Shown: positions 35,683 to 45,081 of the stretch, piece after piece
Numbering within the stretch: the stretch's first letter is position 1
Layout: each line of letters opens with the position of its first letter
The notes under the pieces: model-generated
Told to the model about the DNA's origin: nothing
Databases searched by the model: none
Seen by the model: only the letters and a program-made list of their open reading frames with translations
Position numbers and translations under genes: made by a program
Assembly (NCBI RefSeq): GCF_000969835.1
Contig: NZ_KQ033912.1
Span: 1,997,920 to 2,061,919, forward strand
Direction of reading: 5' to 3'
DNA from: Parabacteroides goldsteinii DSM 19448 = WAL 12034
GTDB taxonomy: Bacteria > Bacteroidota > Bacteroidia > Bacteroidales > Tannerellaceae
DNA: 64,000 bases

Positions 35683-36657
35683 ATGGAAACCAAGATAGAT
35701 TATATTATTGCAAGAGTACTTAGTGGAGAAGCTTCCTCTAAAGATATCCTCTATTTAAGTAATTGGTTGAACGAAAATGAAGTGCATCAGAAAGAGTTTT
35801 GTGAATTAAAAAACTACTGGGATGCTGAAATTAGCCTCGAACACTCCATTTTACCCATGCTTTCCATGGAAAAGCTACAACAAAAGATAGAAAAACAAAA
35901 CAAAGTAGCCAAAAGAAGACGAATAAAGACATATATTATTCCATTAGTGGCCTCAATAGCCTTACTATTAGCGATATCAGGCAGTTTCATCTTAACACAA
36001 ATGAAAAACACCGAGAGCAAATACTATACTTATTTAACTAATAATGATAAGACTGATCTGACAATGGAAGATGGTACCCAAATCACATTGAATAAAAACA
36101 GCCGCTTAACTTATTCCGATAAATATGGAAAAGAAATGAGGTCTGTACAATTGGAAGGAGAAGCCTATTTCAATGTAACCAAAGATTCTCTGAAACCTTT
36201 CCGTATAACAATGGGGAATAGCACAATTACCGTATTAGGTACTTCTTTCAATCTCAAAAATGAAATTAAATCAAGCAGTATAACAGCGACTCTTATCGAA
36301 GGCAGCATTTGTTTTGAAACTCCGGAACAAAAAGTCTTGTTGAAACCCGGACAACAACTCAGTTTCAATCAACAATCAAACAGTCTGGATATCGCACATG
36401 TAGATACAGAAGAGTCTATTTCTTGGAAAAGTGAACTGTTAAGATATAAGTCTATTCCTTTTACCGAATTAATTCAGGAATTGGAAGATAAATATCAAAC
36501 AAGAATAATCATTAAGAACAAAAAACTGATGAAACATGATATTATCATATCCGGCAGTTTCAGTAAAAAGCAAAGTATAGAACAAATTCTAAAAGTTATT
36601 TCTCAAAGTCTACCATTTAATTGGACGTATGATAACGGGATATACTATATCCAATAA
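35683..36657 (+). CDS. FecR-family anti-sigma factor
   Basis: The 324-residue protein has an N-terminal cytoplasmic helical part (about 1-80), one TM helix (about 84-104), and a periplasmic FecR domain (about 130-225, TMEDGTQITLNKNSRLTYSDKYG is its start, here by TMEDGTQITLN) followed by a DUF4974-type C-terminal domain (YKSIPFTELIQELEDKYQ, then SLPFNWTYDNGIYYIQ). It would hold the ECF sigma factor at 33411 in the cytoplasm and release it when the SusC protein reports substrate. A terminator follows before susC. Confidence 0.93.
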   Translation: METKIDYIIARVLSGEASSKDILYLSNWLNENEVHQKEFCELKNYWDAEISLEHSILPMLSMEKLQQKIEKQNKVAKRRRIKTYIIPLVASIALLLAISGSFILTQMKNTESKYYTYLTNNDKTDLTMEDGTQITLNKNSRLTYSDKYGKEMRSVQLEGEAYFNVTKDSLKPFRITMGNSTITVLGTSFNLKNEIKSSSITATLIEGSICFETPEQKVLLKPGQQLSFNQQSNSLDIAHVDTEESISWKSELLRYKSIPFTELIQELEDKYQTRIIIKNKKLMKHDIIISGSFSKKQSIEQILKVISQSLPFNWTYDNGIYYIQ

Positions 36658-36721
36658 TCAAATTTACAACATTGTTAAACTATAAAAGAATGCCCATGAA
36701 AGAAAGATAACATCATTAAAA

Positions 36722-36749
36722 AGCCGGTTATGCTATTGTATAACCGGCT
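36722..36749 (+). terminator. Terminator between fecR and susC
   Basis: AGCCGGTTAT (36722-36731) pairs exactly with ATAACCGGCT (36740-36749), with an eight-base loop. The T-run after it is weak (CACTTTC). SusC therefore may have separate transcription or be reached by controlled read-through. Confidence 0.7.
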
Positions 36750-36838
36750 CACTTTCAAAAATTAACAACGCACCATCCATTCCGCGACCAAACATTATGG
36801 ATAATGCAATTCATTAATCATTAAATCAGTACAAAAAT

Positions 36839-39800
36839 ATGGAAAATGTTTCGTATTACAAGTCTTTCCTATTCAAAGACTTAAAAAAAATCTTTACAAT
36901 TATGAGAATTACAGTTGTTATGCTTTTCACAGTAATGTTGCAAGCTGTAGCCATTGAATCGTCATACTCTCAATCGACTACTATTTCGGTAAAAGCCCAA
37001 CAAATATCACTTATCGACCTCTTTTCTCAAATAGAGAAGCAAAGCGAGTTTCTATTTTTTTATGTAGATAAGGAAGTTAATAATATATATGTAAACATTC
37101 AGGCAAGAAATAAGTCGGTTGATGAAATTCTCTCACATGCACTAAATAGCACAGGATTGACTTATACCATAAATGACCGGAATATCAATATTATCAAAAC
37201 GAAAGTTTCATCTCCTCAGCAATCTGATAATAAAAGAATTACAGGTATAGTCTTAGATAACGAAGATACCCCTATCATTGGGGCGAATGTAGTAGAAAAA
37301 GGAACAACCAATGGTACGATTACTGATATTAACGGTAAATTTACACTCGAGGTCCATCGAAATGCGACCTTACAAATAAGTTATATCGGATACAATTCAC
37401 TATTTATACCAGTGAATAATACCAGTTCGTTCACAATTAATCTAAAAGAAGACACACAAGCGCTTGATGAAGTTGTTGTGGTTGGTTATGGTGTTCAGAA
37501 AAAAGCGAATGTAGTCGGTTCTATTTCACAAATAAACAGCGAGGTATTAGAAAACCGCCCAACTCCCCAGTTATCAAATGCATTGACTGGACAAATGTCA
37601 GGTGTGACAGTTATACAGCGCAGCGGAAATCCGGGAGATAGCAGTGGTGAAATCAGAATTCGTGGCGTCGGTTCCTTCGGAGCAACTCCCGGAGCATTAG
37701 TACTAATTGATGGTATTCCTGGTAATATGAATAACATAAATATGCAAGATGTGGAGAGCGTTTCCGTTTTAAAAGATGCATCGACCTCCGCTATTTACGG
37801 AGCAAGAGCAGCCAACGGTGTTATACTTATTACAACTAAAAGCGGAAAAGAAGGAAAAACAACCGTCAGCTACAATGGATACGTAGGATTCAACACCCCA
37901 ACTGCACTCCCAGAGTTCGTCGATACCTGGAGATGGGCCGAGTTATATAATGAAGCAACAAACTCTCAGATTTATTCACCTGAACAAATCGCAAAATATA
38001 AAGACGGTAGCGATCCTGACCATTACGGAAATGCAAATTATTTAGAAGAAGTTTTATCAAAGAAAGGACTTCAAACAGGTCATGACCTCTCTATTAACGG
38101 AGGAAATGAGAAAACGAAATATGCAGTCTCATTCAGTTATCTGTCGCAAGATGGTATCGTTGAGAAAAATAACTATTCGCGTTATAATGCACGAATCAAT
38201 TTAACGAATCAGCTTTTACCTAATTTAAAACTTACAACCCGTGCTTCCGGCATCTATAGTAAACGTAAAGAACCATCTGTTCCAGGAGGCAACCCGGCTG
38301 CAAACAATATGTTGGGAGCAATACAATTGGCATTCCGCTTTCCGGGCTTAACTCCTTCTATTTTATCAGACGGATCTTATGCTGTCGGACCGGAAATGAC
38401 AGGTACACCAACCACATGGATAAAAAGTTCTTCTTTCTATGAGAATCCTTATTTCAATGTCAATGGAAATGTCAGACTGGATTATTCACCGATTGAAGAT
38501 TTACAATTATCCGCAATCGGAGGTTATAATAAGACATTTAATGACACTAAAACATACCGTTCTACATTAAAGCTTTCCGATGGCAGAACAACCTCTCCAT
38601 CAACTTTAGCAGAAGAAGCCCAAAGAACGACATATAAGACGTTCCAGGCTACTATTGACTACAATAAAACTTTTAATAAACACAATATTGCGGTCTTAGC
38701 CGGTTATTCATGGGAACAAGAAGATTATACAAATATGTTAGGCTCCCGAGATAAGTTTCCCGGCAATGATCTTCCTTATCTAAATGTAGGTTCGCCAGAC
38801 AACCAGAAGGTCTCGGGGGGAGGATATGGTTGGGCTATCCAATCTTATTTCGGTCGATTAAAATATAATTATGCAGAACGATATTTATTTGAATCGACTT
38901 TCCGTTATGACGGTTCTTCACGTTTTCCTGCCGACCAAAAATTTGGTTTTTTCCCTTCTGTAGCTGCCGGTTGGCGTATTTCCGAAGAACAGTTTATAAA
39001 AGAAAACGAACAACTTCACTGGCTTTCCGGATTAAAGATAAAAGCATCCTGGGGAAGACTCGGCAATCAGGATATTACCAATTATCCGTATCAAACAGTT
39101 TATGAATTAGGTCAAAACTATTCATACGGAGGAACCGTATATCAGGGCGCAGCTGTTATAAAAGCGACTGACCCAACTATTAAATGGGAAGAAACAGAGA
39201 CTATAGATGCCGGTTTTGAAAGTATTTTATGGAACGGACTCTTAGGTTTTAATGCAAATTGGTTCCACAGAAATACTTACGATATCCTTTATAAACCGAC
39301 AGGCAGCGTTTCTTCCATTTTAGGACAAGATATATCAGAAATGAATACAGGGAAACTAAGGAATCAGGGATGGGAATTTGAGATTAGCCATAAAAATAAA
39401 ATCGGTGATTTTTCTTATAGTTTAAGTGGAAATTTAAGTATCATCAATAATAAAGTCATCAGTCTTGGCGTAGGAAATGTAGAACAACTTAACGGTATGA
39501 TTGGTAATGGTAGCGATCTATTCATAGGTCATCCGATGCAATTATATTATGGATATAAAACAGATGGCGTTTTCGTCGATCAGAATGACATTAATAATTG
39601 GGTGGATCAATCAAAAGTAAATGCTAGCCCAGCCCCCGGAGATATTCGTTATGTCGACATTAGCGGACCTGACGGCGTTCCCGACGGTAAAGTAGATCCG
39701 AACTATGACAGAGTCCCGCTAGGATCCCGTATCCCCAAATATACTTTTGGATTAAACATTGATTTAGAATACAAAAATTTTGATTTCTCTGCTTTGTTAC

Positions 39801-40222
39801 AAGGAGTAGCAGGGGTAAAAGGTTTTCTGGAAGGTGATGCCGGCTATGCTTTACGTAATAAAGGGAATATACAAACTTGGCAAGCGGATGGCAGATTCGA
39901 TCCGAATAATCCGACACAATATCCGGAATATCCAAGACTTCAGGATATTTTAGGAAATTCGGTACCACCGAACTACCAAACATCCGATTTCTGGATTCTA
40001 AATGCGTCATATATCCGGTTAAAAAATATACAATTGGGTTACACATTCCCCAAACAATGGATAGAAAAGTTAAGGATCAGCAATTTACGTATTTATGCAC
40101 AATCAGAGAATCCATTTTCTTTCAACAGTTATAGAAAAGGATGGGATCCGGAAATTAATACAAGCGGAAACTATTATCCAATTCTTGCTACTTATACATT
40201 GGGTATCAATCTTAAATTTTAA
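36839..40222 (+). CDS. SusC/RagA TonB-linked outer-membrane protein with STN domain
   Basis: The 1127-residue protein has a signal peptide (after an ATG at 36839, or a shorter start at 36902), an STN signalling domain (about 48-118, ISLIDLFSQIEKQSEFLF by its start), a carboxypeptidase-regulatory-like domain (about 130-208), the TonB-box-like EVVVVGYG at about 214-221, a plug and a 22-strand barrel ending TYTLGINLKF. It imports oligosaccharides with SusD as lid. The STN domain together with FecR and the sigma factor allows it to signal substrate. The native susD start follows six bases after the stop codon but the rest of susD has been pushed away by an IS element. Confidence 0.96.
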   Translation: MENVSYYKSFLFKDLKKIFTIMRITVVMLFTVMLQAVAIESSYSQSTTISVKAQQISLIDLFSQIEKQSEFLFFYVDKEVNNIYVNIQARNKSVDEILSHALNSTGLTYTINDRNINIIKTKVSSPQQSDNKRITGIVLDNEDTPIIGANVVEKGTTNGTITDINGKFTLEVHRNATLQISYIGYNSLFIPVNNTSSFTINLKEDTQALDEVVVVGYGVQKKANVVGSISQINSEVLENRPTPQLSNALTGQMSGVTVIQRSGNPGDSSGEIRIRGVGSFGATPGALVLIDGIPGNMNNINMQDVESVSVLKDASTSAIYGARAANGVILITTKSGKEGKTTVSYNGYVGFNTPTALPEFVDTWRWAELYNEATNSQIYSPEQIAKYKDGSDPDHYGNANYLEEVLSKKGLQTGHDLSINGGNEKTKYAVSFSYLSQDGIVEKNNYSRYNARINLTNQLLPNLKLTTRASGIYSKRKEPSVPGGNPAANNMLGAIQLAFRFPGLTPSILSDGSYAVGPEMTGTPTTWIKSSSFYENPYFNVNGNVRLDYSPIEDLQLSAIGGYNKTFNDTKTYRSTLKLSDGRTTSPSTLAEEAQRTTYKTFQATIDYNKTFNKHNIAVLAGYSWEQEDYTNMLGSRDKFPGNDLPYLNVGSPDNQKVSGGGYGWAIQSYFGRLKYNYAERYLFESTFRYDGSSRFPADQKFGFFPSVAAGWRISEEQFIKENEQLHWLSGLKIKASWGRLGNQDITNYPYQTVYELGQNYSYGGTVYQGAAVIKATDPTIKWEETETIDAGFESILWNGLLGFNANWFHRNTYDILYKPTGSVSSILGQDISEMNTGKLRNQGWEFEISHKNKIGDFSYSLSGNLSIINNKVISLGVGNVEQLNGMIGNGSDLFIGHPMQLYYGYKTDGVFVDQNDINNWVDQSKVNASPAPGDIRYVDISGPDGVPDGKVDPNYDRVPLGSRIPKYTFGLNIDLEYKNFDFSALLQGVAGVKGFLEGDAGYALRNKGNIQTWQADGRFDPNNPTQYPEYPRLQDILGNSVPPNYQTSDFWILNASYIRLKNIQLGYTFPKQWIEKLRISNLRIYAQSENPFSFNSYRKGWDPEINTSGNYYPILATYTLGINLKF

Positions 40223-40228
40223 ATAACC

Positions 40229-40258
40229 ATGAAACGAATTACAAACTTACATAAAAAT
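40229..40258 (+). pseudogene. Displaced original 5' end of susD
   Basis: ATGAAACGAATTACAAACTT and the next ten bases encode MKRITNLHKN, then the frame meets TGA at 40259-40261. It starts six bases after the susC stop, the place where susD normally begins. Joined to the codons at 41955 or 41958 it gives MKRITNLHKN-(I)YRGNIVSILSLLFLIQSC, a textbook lipoprotein signal. I therefore read it as the first ten codons of susD, cut off by the insertion. Confidence 0.75.
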
Positions 40259-40359
40259 TGAGATTTATAAGCGCGTCTAATAAAAATAAAGACCACTCCC
40301 TGCTGTTATTCCACCGACTTTCGTTATTTTAAAGTTGTAATACAAAAAAACTATATCTT

Positions 40360-41478
40360 ATGGACAGAGTTTGTGGTCTTGATGTGCATAAAGATAGTGT
40401 CTTTATGTGTATTCTCACAGCAAACGGTGAGAAAATTGAAGATGTGTTTGGAACTTTAACACCGGAACTGGATCGCCTTCGTGACACTTTAGTCTCTCAT
40501 GGTGTTGGTAAAGTTGCAATGGAAAGCACCAGTATTTATTGGGTTCCTATTTGGCGCATTTTGGAATGCGATTTTGATGTTAAATTGGTTAACCCTTATT
40601 TCATCCGTCAACTCCCTGGTCGTAAAACTGATATTAAAGATGCCCAATGGATTGCGACTGTTCTTCAGAAAGAGCTAATTAAGGGAAGTTATATTCCTGA
40701 TTCAAAAATACAGGAATTACGTCAGTACAGTCGTCGTATCTTCCATTTGACTCGTCGCAAACAGCAAGCTGAATCTGCTATCGATCTAACGTTGCAACGT
40801 TGCAATATTCGTTTGAGTAATTATGTTTCTGATATTGGTTGTAAATCCATGCGTAAGGTGGTCAATGCATTAATCTGTGGTGAAACTGATTCTGAAGTAT
40901 TAGCTCTGTTGGTTCACAAGCGTATTCGTAATAAACATTGTCATGAGGTTATTAAGTCGTCTTTGACTGGTATTGTATCTTCATCAGACAGAGACATGCT
41001 TAAAATGAGTTTGGAAGAAGTGGAACTTTATGATCGTCAGCTTCTTGAGTGTAAAGAGAAAATGCGAATAATTTGCGAGGGACATTATGCCGAGGAACTG
41101 GAAATCCTTCAAACAGCTCCTGGGATAAAAGAGGAAAGCGCTATGAGAATCATAGCAGAAATCGGTGTTGACATGAAAGCCTTTCTAACAGCATCAGCTT
41201 TAGTTGGCTGGGCTGGATTAAGACCGCGAAATGATCAAAGTGCAGGAAAGATCAAAGGAAGAAAGACTTTACATGGAAACAAGTATTTACGTGTTATGCT
41301 TACACAATGTGCATGGGGAGCCTGCAGGACTCAAACATCTAAATTTTATAGCAGATATCATACCTTGAAAAAGAGAATGAATCACAACAAGGCTTTAATG
41401 GCAAATGCTCGAAAGCTACTCGTTGTTATTTGGAATTTATTAGCTAAAAAGCAACCTTATATGCCATTGGTGAATTAA
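40360..41478 (+). CDS. IS110-family transposase (DEDD, RNA-guided type)
   Basis: The 372-residue protein has the two domains of this family. The N-terminal RuvC-like DEDD domain shows Asp 8 (GLDVHK), Glu 55 (MEST), and Asp 91/Asp 94 (KTDIKDAQW). The C-terminal Tnp_20 domain shows the helix-hairpin-helix segment LQTAPGIKEESAMRIIAEIG and the serine block LVGWAGLRPRNDQSAGKIKG with the likely nucleophile Ser 294. The gene is full length with no frameshift, so the element may still be active. IS110-type transposases are guided by an RNA from the element's noncoding part. Confidence 0.95.
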   Translation: MDRVCGLDVHKDSVFMCILTANGEKIEDVFGTLTPELDRLRDTLVSHGVGKVAMESTSIYWVPIWRILECDFDVKLVNPYFIRQLPGRKTDIKDAQWIATVLQKELIKGSYIPDSKIQELRQYSRRIFHLTRRKQQAESAIDLTLQRCNIRLSNYVSDIGCKSMRKVVNALICGETDSEVLALLVHKRIRNKHCHEVIKSSLTGIVSSSDRDMLKMSLEEVELYDRQLLECKEKMRIICEGHYAEELEILQTAPGIKEESAMRIIAEIGVDMKAFLTASALVGWAGLRPRNDQSAGKIKGRKTLHGNKYLRVMLTQCAWGACRTQTSKFYSRYHTLKKRMNHNKALMANARKLLVVIWNLLAKKQPYMPLVN

Positions 41479-41900
41479 TGGTTGCTTCTTAATGAGCGTT
41501 CCAAGACCCTTATATTTGTGGTGGAGTAAACCCCGTTTTTGCAAACTGGTATACAGGCACGCTCTGGCAAGGAATTGCGTCTGAGACAAACAAGCTCGAA
41601 GAGGAAATTATTTATCACTCTCTACATAGACAAAATGTAGGGACAGCTACAAAGTGATCTTATTTTAACGGGAGTTCGAAATAAGGTTAGTGTAACTTTT
41701 ATTACACAGAAAATAATAAGAAAAAAGGGACCCTTATACAGACTCCCTCCCAAAGATCATACATTTCATAGTCAAGACTGTGGCAATGTTATCTCTTTGT
41801 GTTTTTCATAGTTAAAATCTTTTCGTCAAAGGACAGGTTTATTTTTCTTTAATACAAACTTTTTGTTATATTTTTACACATACATGTTATTAAACATGGC
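41479..41900 (+). other. Noncoding right part of the IS element (candidate guide-RNA region)
   Basis: This 420-base stretch has no gene. In IS1111-type members of the IS110 family a guide RNA is encoded downstream of the transposase, and the long tail here, compared with 101 bases on the left, would suit that. I cannot fold it reliably by eye; a short hairpin GTGTAA/TTACAC lies near 41690-41708. A weak subterminal inverted match exists between the plus-strand TTCCACCG near 40309 and GGTGGAGTAA near 41519. Confidence 0.35.
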
Positions 41901-41949
41901 TTGACTGTTATTCTGAGGAAGGTTATGGTACTTATTTCGAACTCACGTT
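41667..41949. repeat. 19-bp inverted repeat flanking 245 bp upstream of susD
   Basis: AACGGGAGTTCGAAATAAG (41667-41685) and CTTATTTCGAACTCACGTT (41931-41949) are inverted copies with one mismatch. The enclosed 245 bases hold no gene. The right arm overlaps the first codons of the rebuilt susD. Confidence 0.85.
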
Positions 41950-43574
41950 TGTTTATTTATAGAGGAAATATAGTATCTATTCTAAGTTTACTCTTCCTCA
42001 TCCAGTCATGTGATTTAGAGCGGACACCGCTTGATCAATTTTCAGATGATAAATTCTGGGTAAGTGAAGACAATGCAATGTTGGCTTTAACAGGAATTTA
42101 CAGAGCAAACTTATTATTTAATGGAACGGGGTTTGCAAGTGATTGGTGGGATTATGCAGGTTTGGTTATGTTAGAAAATGCAAGTGACAATTGTTACGAC
42201 AGAAGAGGCATGAACTCCGATTATAACCGTCTGAATAATGGAAACTTACTATCAAACAACAGCATAGTACAAAGCTACTGGAAGAACTCATATTCAAAAA
42301 TAGCACGATGTAATCGATTCCTTGCCGGCATTGATAAATTAGAAACAGATCCGGCATTAGTCAATCGTTTTAAGTCAGAGGTTCGCTTTATTCGTGCAAC
42401 ACAATATTTCTATTTGTCGCAATTTTACCACGACGTTCCTTTAGTGACGAAAGTGCTTACCCGTGACGAAGCAAATACTGTTGAAAAAAACACTCGTAAA
42501 GAGATTGTCGACTTTCTTATTACCGAATTTAAAGAAACTGCAGAAGGTCTTCCCCGCCATAAAGATTTAGCAACAACTGAAATAGGACGGGCAACTAAAC
42601 AAGCGTCTCTGGCTTTTTTAGGAAGAACCTATCTGGGAGAGCAAAACTATAAAGAAGCGGTAAATGTATACAAACAGATAATTGATTTCGGAGATAATAT
42701 TATTGATTCTGATTATACATCTATATTTACAACAGCCAACGAAAACAGTGCTGAAAATATATTTTCTACACAATATGTACAGGATATGACCGGTTGTGGC
42801 ATGCCTCAACATTTTTATCCACGAAAAGATGGGGGCTGGGCTATATTAAACCCTACAGCAGCCTTGTTTGAAGCATACCAGTTCATAGACGGTACAAATT
42901 TCAGTTATGACAATCCCCTATATGATCCTACTGATTTAAGTAAAAACAGAGATCCACGTCTGAAAGCTTCTATCTACTATGACGGAGCAATCTTCTGTGG
43001 TACAGAGTTCGTTTGTCATCCGGATAAAACAAGTCCGGACTTAATTACTACCCGTAACTCGACTGTAACAGGTTTTTTGATGAGAAAGTATTTCGATGAG
43101 TCTTATTCCGGTAACTTAGTCAGTTATGGAGGGAACATTCCAATCATCCGATATGCGGAGATATTGCTCAGCTATCTGGAATCAAAAATAGAATCGGGAG
43201 AGCCTATTACGCAATCATTATTGGATGAGACAATTAATAAAATCAGAGGAAGAGCTTCTGTAAACATGCCGCCTATTACCGAAACCAATCCAATTGAACT
43301 ACGCACCATTGTTCGCAACGAACGTAGGGTAGAATTAGCATTGGAAGGTATTCGTTATTGGGACTTACTCCGTTGGGGAATTGCTCATGAAATATTCAAA
43401 GGAGATATCTATGGTGCACCTTTCCCTAACTCAATTGTGACAAGCCCGAATAAAGAAGGTATTGTCGACAAATACGGAAGATGGTTTGTAGATTCATATG
43501 GCTTCAGAAAACCACAGGATTATCAATGGCCTATTCCACAATCCGAACAAGATATCAATCCTAATCTTAGATAA
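41925..43574 (+). CDS. SusD/RagB-family glycan-binding lipoprotein with element-derived N terminus
   Basis: The mature protein is a normal SusD: lipobox LIQSC, then DLERTPLDQFSDDKFW, the TPR-like helices (RFKSEVRFIRATQYFYLSQFYHDVP by its core RFIRATQYFYL), and the conserved end ERRVELALEGIRYWDLLRWG. It caps the SusC barrel on the outer face and binds glycan. The first 11 or so residues (MVLISNSRLF) come from the insertion element; the frame could also begin at TTG 41901 or TTG near 41949. The signal peptide still has Arg and a hydrophobic core, so export may survive, but expression now depends on sequences in the element. Confidence 0.88.
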   Translation: MVLISNSRLFIYRGNIVSILSLLFLIQSCDLERTPLDQFSDDKFWVSEDNAMLALTGIYRANLLFNGTGFASDWWDYAGLVMLENASDNCYDRRGMNSDYNRLNNGNLLSNNSIVQSYWKNSYSKIARCNRFLAGIDKLETDPALVNRFKSEVRFIRATQYFYLSQFYHDVPLVTKVLTRDEANTVEKNTRKEIVDFLITEFKETAEGLPRHKDLATTEIGRATKQASLAFLGRTYLGEQNYKEAVNVYKQIIDFGDNIIDSDYTSIFTTANENSAENIFSTQYVQDMTGCGMPQHFYPRKDGGWAILNPTAALFEAYQFIDGTNFSYDNPLYDPTDLSKNRDPRLKASIYYDGAIFCGTEFVCHPDKTSPDLITTRNSTVTGFLMRKYFDESYSGNLVSYGGNIPIIRYAEILLSYLESKIESGEPITQSLLDETINKIRGRASVNMPPITETNPIELRTIVRNERRVELALEGIRYWDLLRWGIAHEIFKGDIYGAPFPNSIVTSPNKEGIVDKYGRWFVDSYGFRKPQDYQWPIPQSEQDINPNLR

Positions 43575-43584
43575 AATAATACAA

Positions 43585-44964
43585 ATGAAATCTATCAGTC
43601 TCATTAAAAAGAGTTGCTTTTTTGTTAGTGTATTACATTTCTCAGCAGCAAATATGTTTGCTGCCGAGAAACAACAACCGAATATTATTATACTTTTTAT
43701 TGACGATTTAGGGTATAATGACTTAGGGTATCGTTCGTCTTCATTTGAGACGCCCAATATCGACAAATTGGCAGCCGAAGGAATCGATTTTACAAATGCT
43801 TATGTACCATCCCCAACCTCTTCTCCCTCCAGAGTCGCACTTTTAACAGGAAGACACCCCATTAAAGTCGGATTTACACGCCACATAGAAGCGAATGCAT
43901 TGGATCCTTACAATAATGGAGAATTCGGATTATGGGATGGTGATCCCGGAGAAAAACCCAGTAGACAACATTTGCCTCTTCAAGAAGTTACTTTCGCGGA
44001 AGCATTAAAAAAAGAAGGATATACAACTTGTTCTATCGGCAAATGGCATTTAGGTAATAAATTCTATTATCCTCAAAAACAAGGTTTTGACATCGTATAT
44101 GGAGAAAGCGACCTGGGCAATCCTGCCGGATATTTTCCTCCTTATTTTACACATGAAAAGAAACATGATAAAAATGGAAAATATTTGACAGACTATCTGA
44201 CAGAATACGCAACAAAGGTTATCGAAACACATGATTATAAAAAAGCTCCCTTATGCATGTATTTGGCTCATTATGGAGTACACACTCCTATTGAAGCGCC
44301 TAAAGATAAAATAGAGAAATACAGAAAACAGGGACTTCCTGAAAAATATGCAACTTATCATGCTATGGTAGAAAGCATAGACGAATCTGTAGGAAACATT
44401 CTTAAATCAGTTAAACAAGCAGGAGTTGAAGATAATACCATTGTTATGTTTATCTCTGATCAGGGAGGTTTTTTTACAAACTACCCTCTTAAAGGAGGTA
44501 AACAAGCGGGAACAGCCCTTTACGAAGGGGGAGCAAAAGTTCCTTTCATCGTAAAATTACCTAAAATGGATAAAGGGCGTGTAGTAAAAGAAAGAATCAG
44601 TACTTTAGATGTATTTCCAACTCTCGTCGAACTTTCCGGAGGAGACTTGAAAGATTATCCTCAATTAGACGGGTTATCTCTTAAAAAGACATTTGAAGGA
44701 GGAACTACACCTGCACAGCCTTTATTTTTCTATCGCAGCTACGATGACCAGGCATCTTCCGTAATCCATTTAGGATACAAATTCATTTATACACGTAGTG
44801 GAAATCATGAACTTTATAATTTGAATAAGGATCCTTATGAGACAACAAACATCATTAATGTATCAGATGAGAAATATATTGGCATGAAACTGAAAGCAAT
44901 GGTAGAAGATTTTCTTTCGAAATATGAACCTCTTTCCATTCCTTATCCAAAACAGGTCCACTGA
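43585..44964 (+). CDS. S1-family sulfatase (Ser-type)
   Basis: The 459-residue protein begins with a signal peptide ending FSAANMFAAEK. Metal-binding DD in LFIDDLGYNDLG is followed by the maturation motif SSPSRVALLTG, in which Ser 79 would be converted to formylglycine by an anaerobic maturase. SIGKWHLG and the HYGVHTPIEAP and DQGG blocks complete the active site. It acts in the periplasm or at the surface on a sulfated sugar, probably released by the SusCD system; the substrate cannot be named. The frame stays open upstream to 43498 but that part overlaps susD and lacks a signal. It lies 10 bases after susD. Confidence 0.93.
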   Translation: MKSISLIKKSCFFVSVLHFSAANMFAAEKQQPNIIILFIDDLGYNDLGYRSSSFETPNIDKLAAEGIDFTNAYVPSPTSSPSRVALLTGRHPIKVGFTRHIEANALDPYNNGEFGLWDGDPGEKPSRQHLPLQEVTFAEALKKEGYTTCSIGKWHLGNKFYYPQKQGFDIVYGESDLGNPAGYFPPYFTHEKKHDKNGKYLTDYLTEYATKVIETHDYKKAPLCMYLAHYGVHTPIEAPKDKIEKYRKQGLPEKYATYHAMVESIDESVGNILKSVKQAGVEDNTIVMFISDQGGFFTNYPLKGGKQAGTALYEGGAKVPFIVKLPKMDKGRVVKERISTLDVFPTLVELSGGDLKDYPQLDGLSLKKTFEGGTTPAQPLFFYRSYDDQASSVIHLGYKFIYTRSGNHELYNLNKDPYETTNIINVSDEKYIGMKLKAMVEDFLSKYEPLSIPYPKQVH

Positions 44965-45037
44965 AAAATAAAGAGAAAGCAACAGACAGGAGTTCTTTAT
45001 AAAAAATAAGACAAGAATATCCCGCTCTAAATATCTT

Positions 45038-45077
45038 AAAAGAGTCAAAAGCCATTGTTAAAGGCTTTTGACTCTTT
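45038..45077. terminator. Bidirectional terminator between the sulfatase and GH20 genes
   Basis: AAAGAGTCAAAAGCC (45039-45053) pairs exactly with GGCTTTTGACTCTTT (45063-45077). The flanking A and T runs make it a terminator in both directions for two convergent genes. Confidence 0.9.
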
Positions 45078-45081
45078 CCTA

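Larger units (their letters stand above)
40259..41957 (+). mobile_element. IS110-family insertion of about 1.7 kb in the susD signal-peptide region
   Basis: The limits are inferred from the split susD (left about 40259, right about 41952-41957), not from terminal repeats, which I could not find. The element holds one transposase gene (40360-41478), 101 bases before it and about 480 bases after it. IS110-family elements usually leave no clear target duplication and none is seen. The right part contains an 18-of-19 inverted repeat (41667-41685 and 41931-41949). Confidence 0.7.

Noticed and set aside
40298..41536. Terminal inverted repeats of the IS element (TTCCACCG near 40309 and GGTGGAGTAA near 41519)
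   Set aside because: The match is short and the limits it gives leave about 420 bases between element and susD unexplained. The split susD gives a better border.
43498..43584. Longer start for the sulfatase gene
   Set aside because: The extension overlaps susD and hides the signal peptide, which begins at the ATG at 43585.
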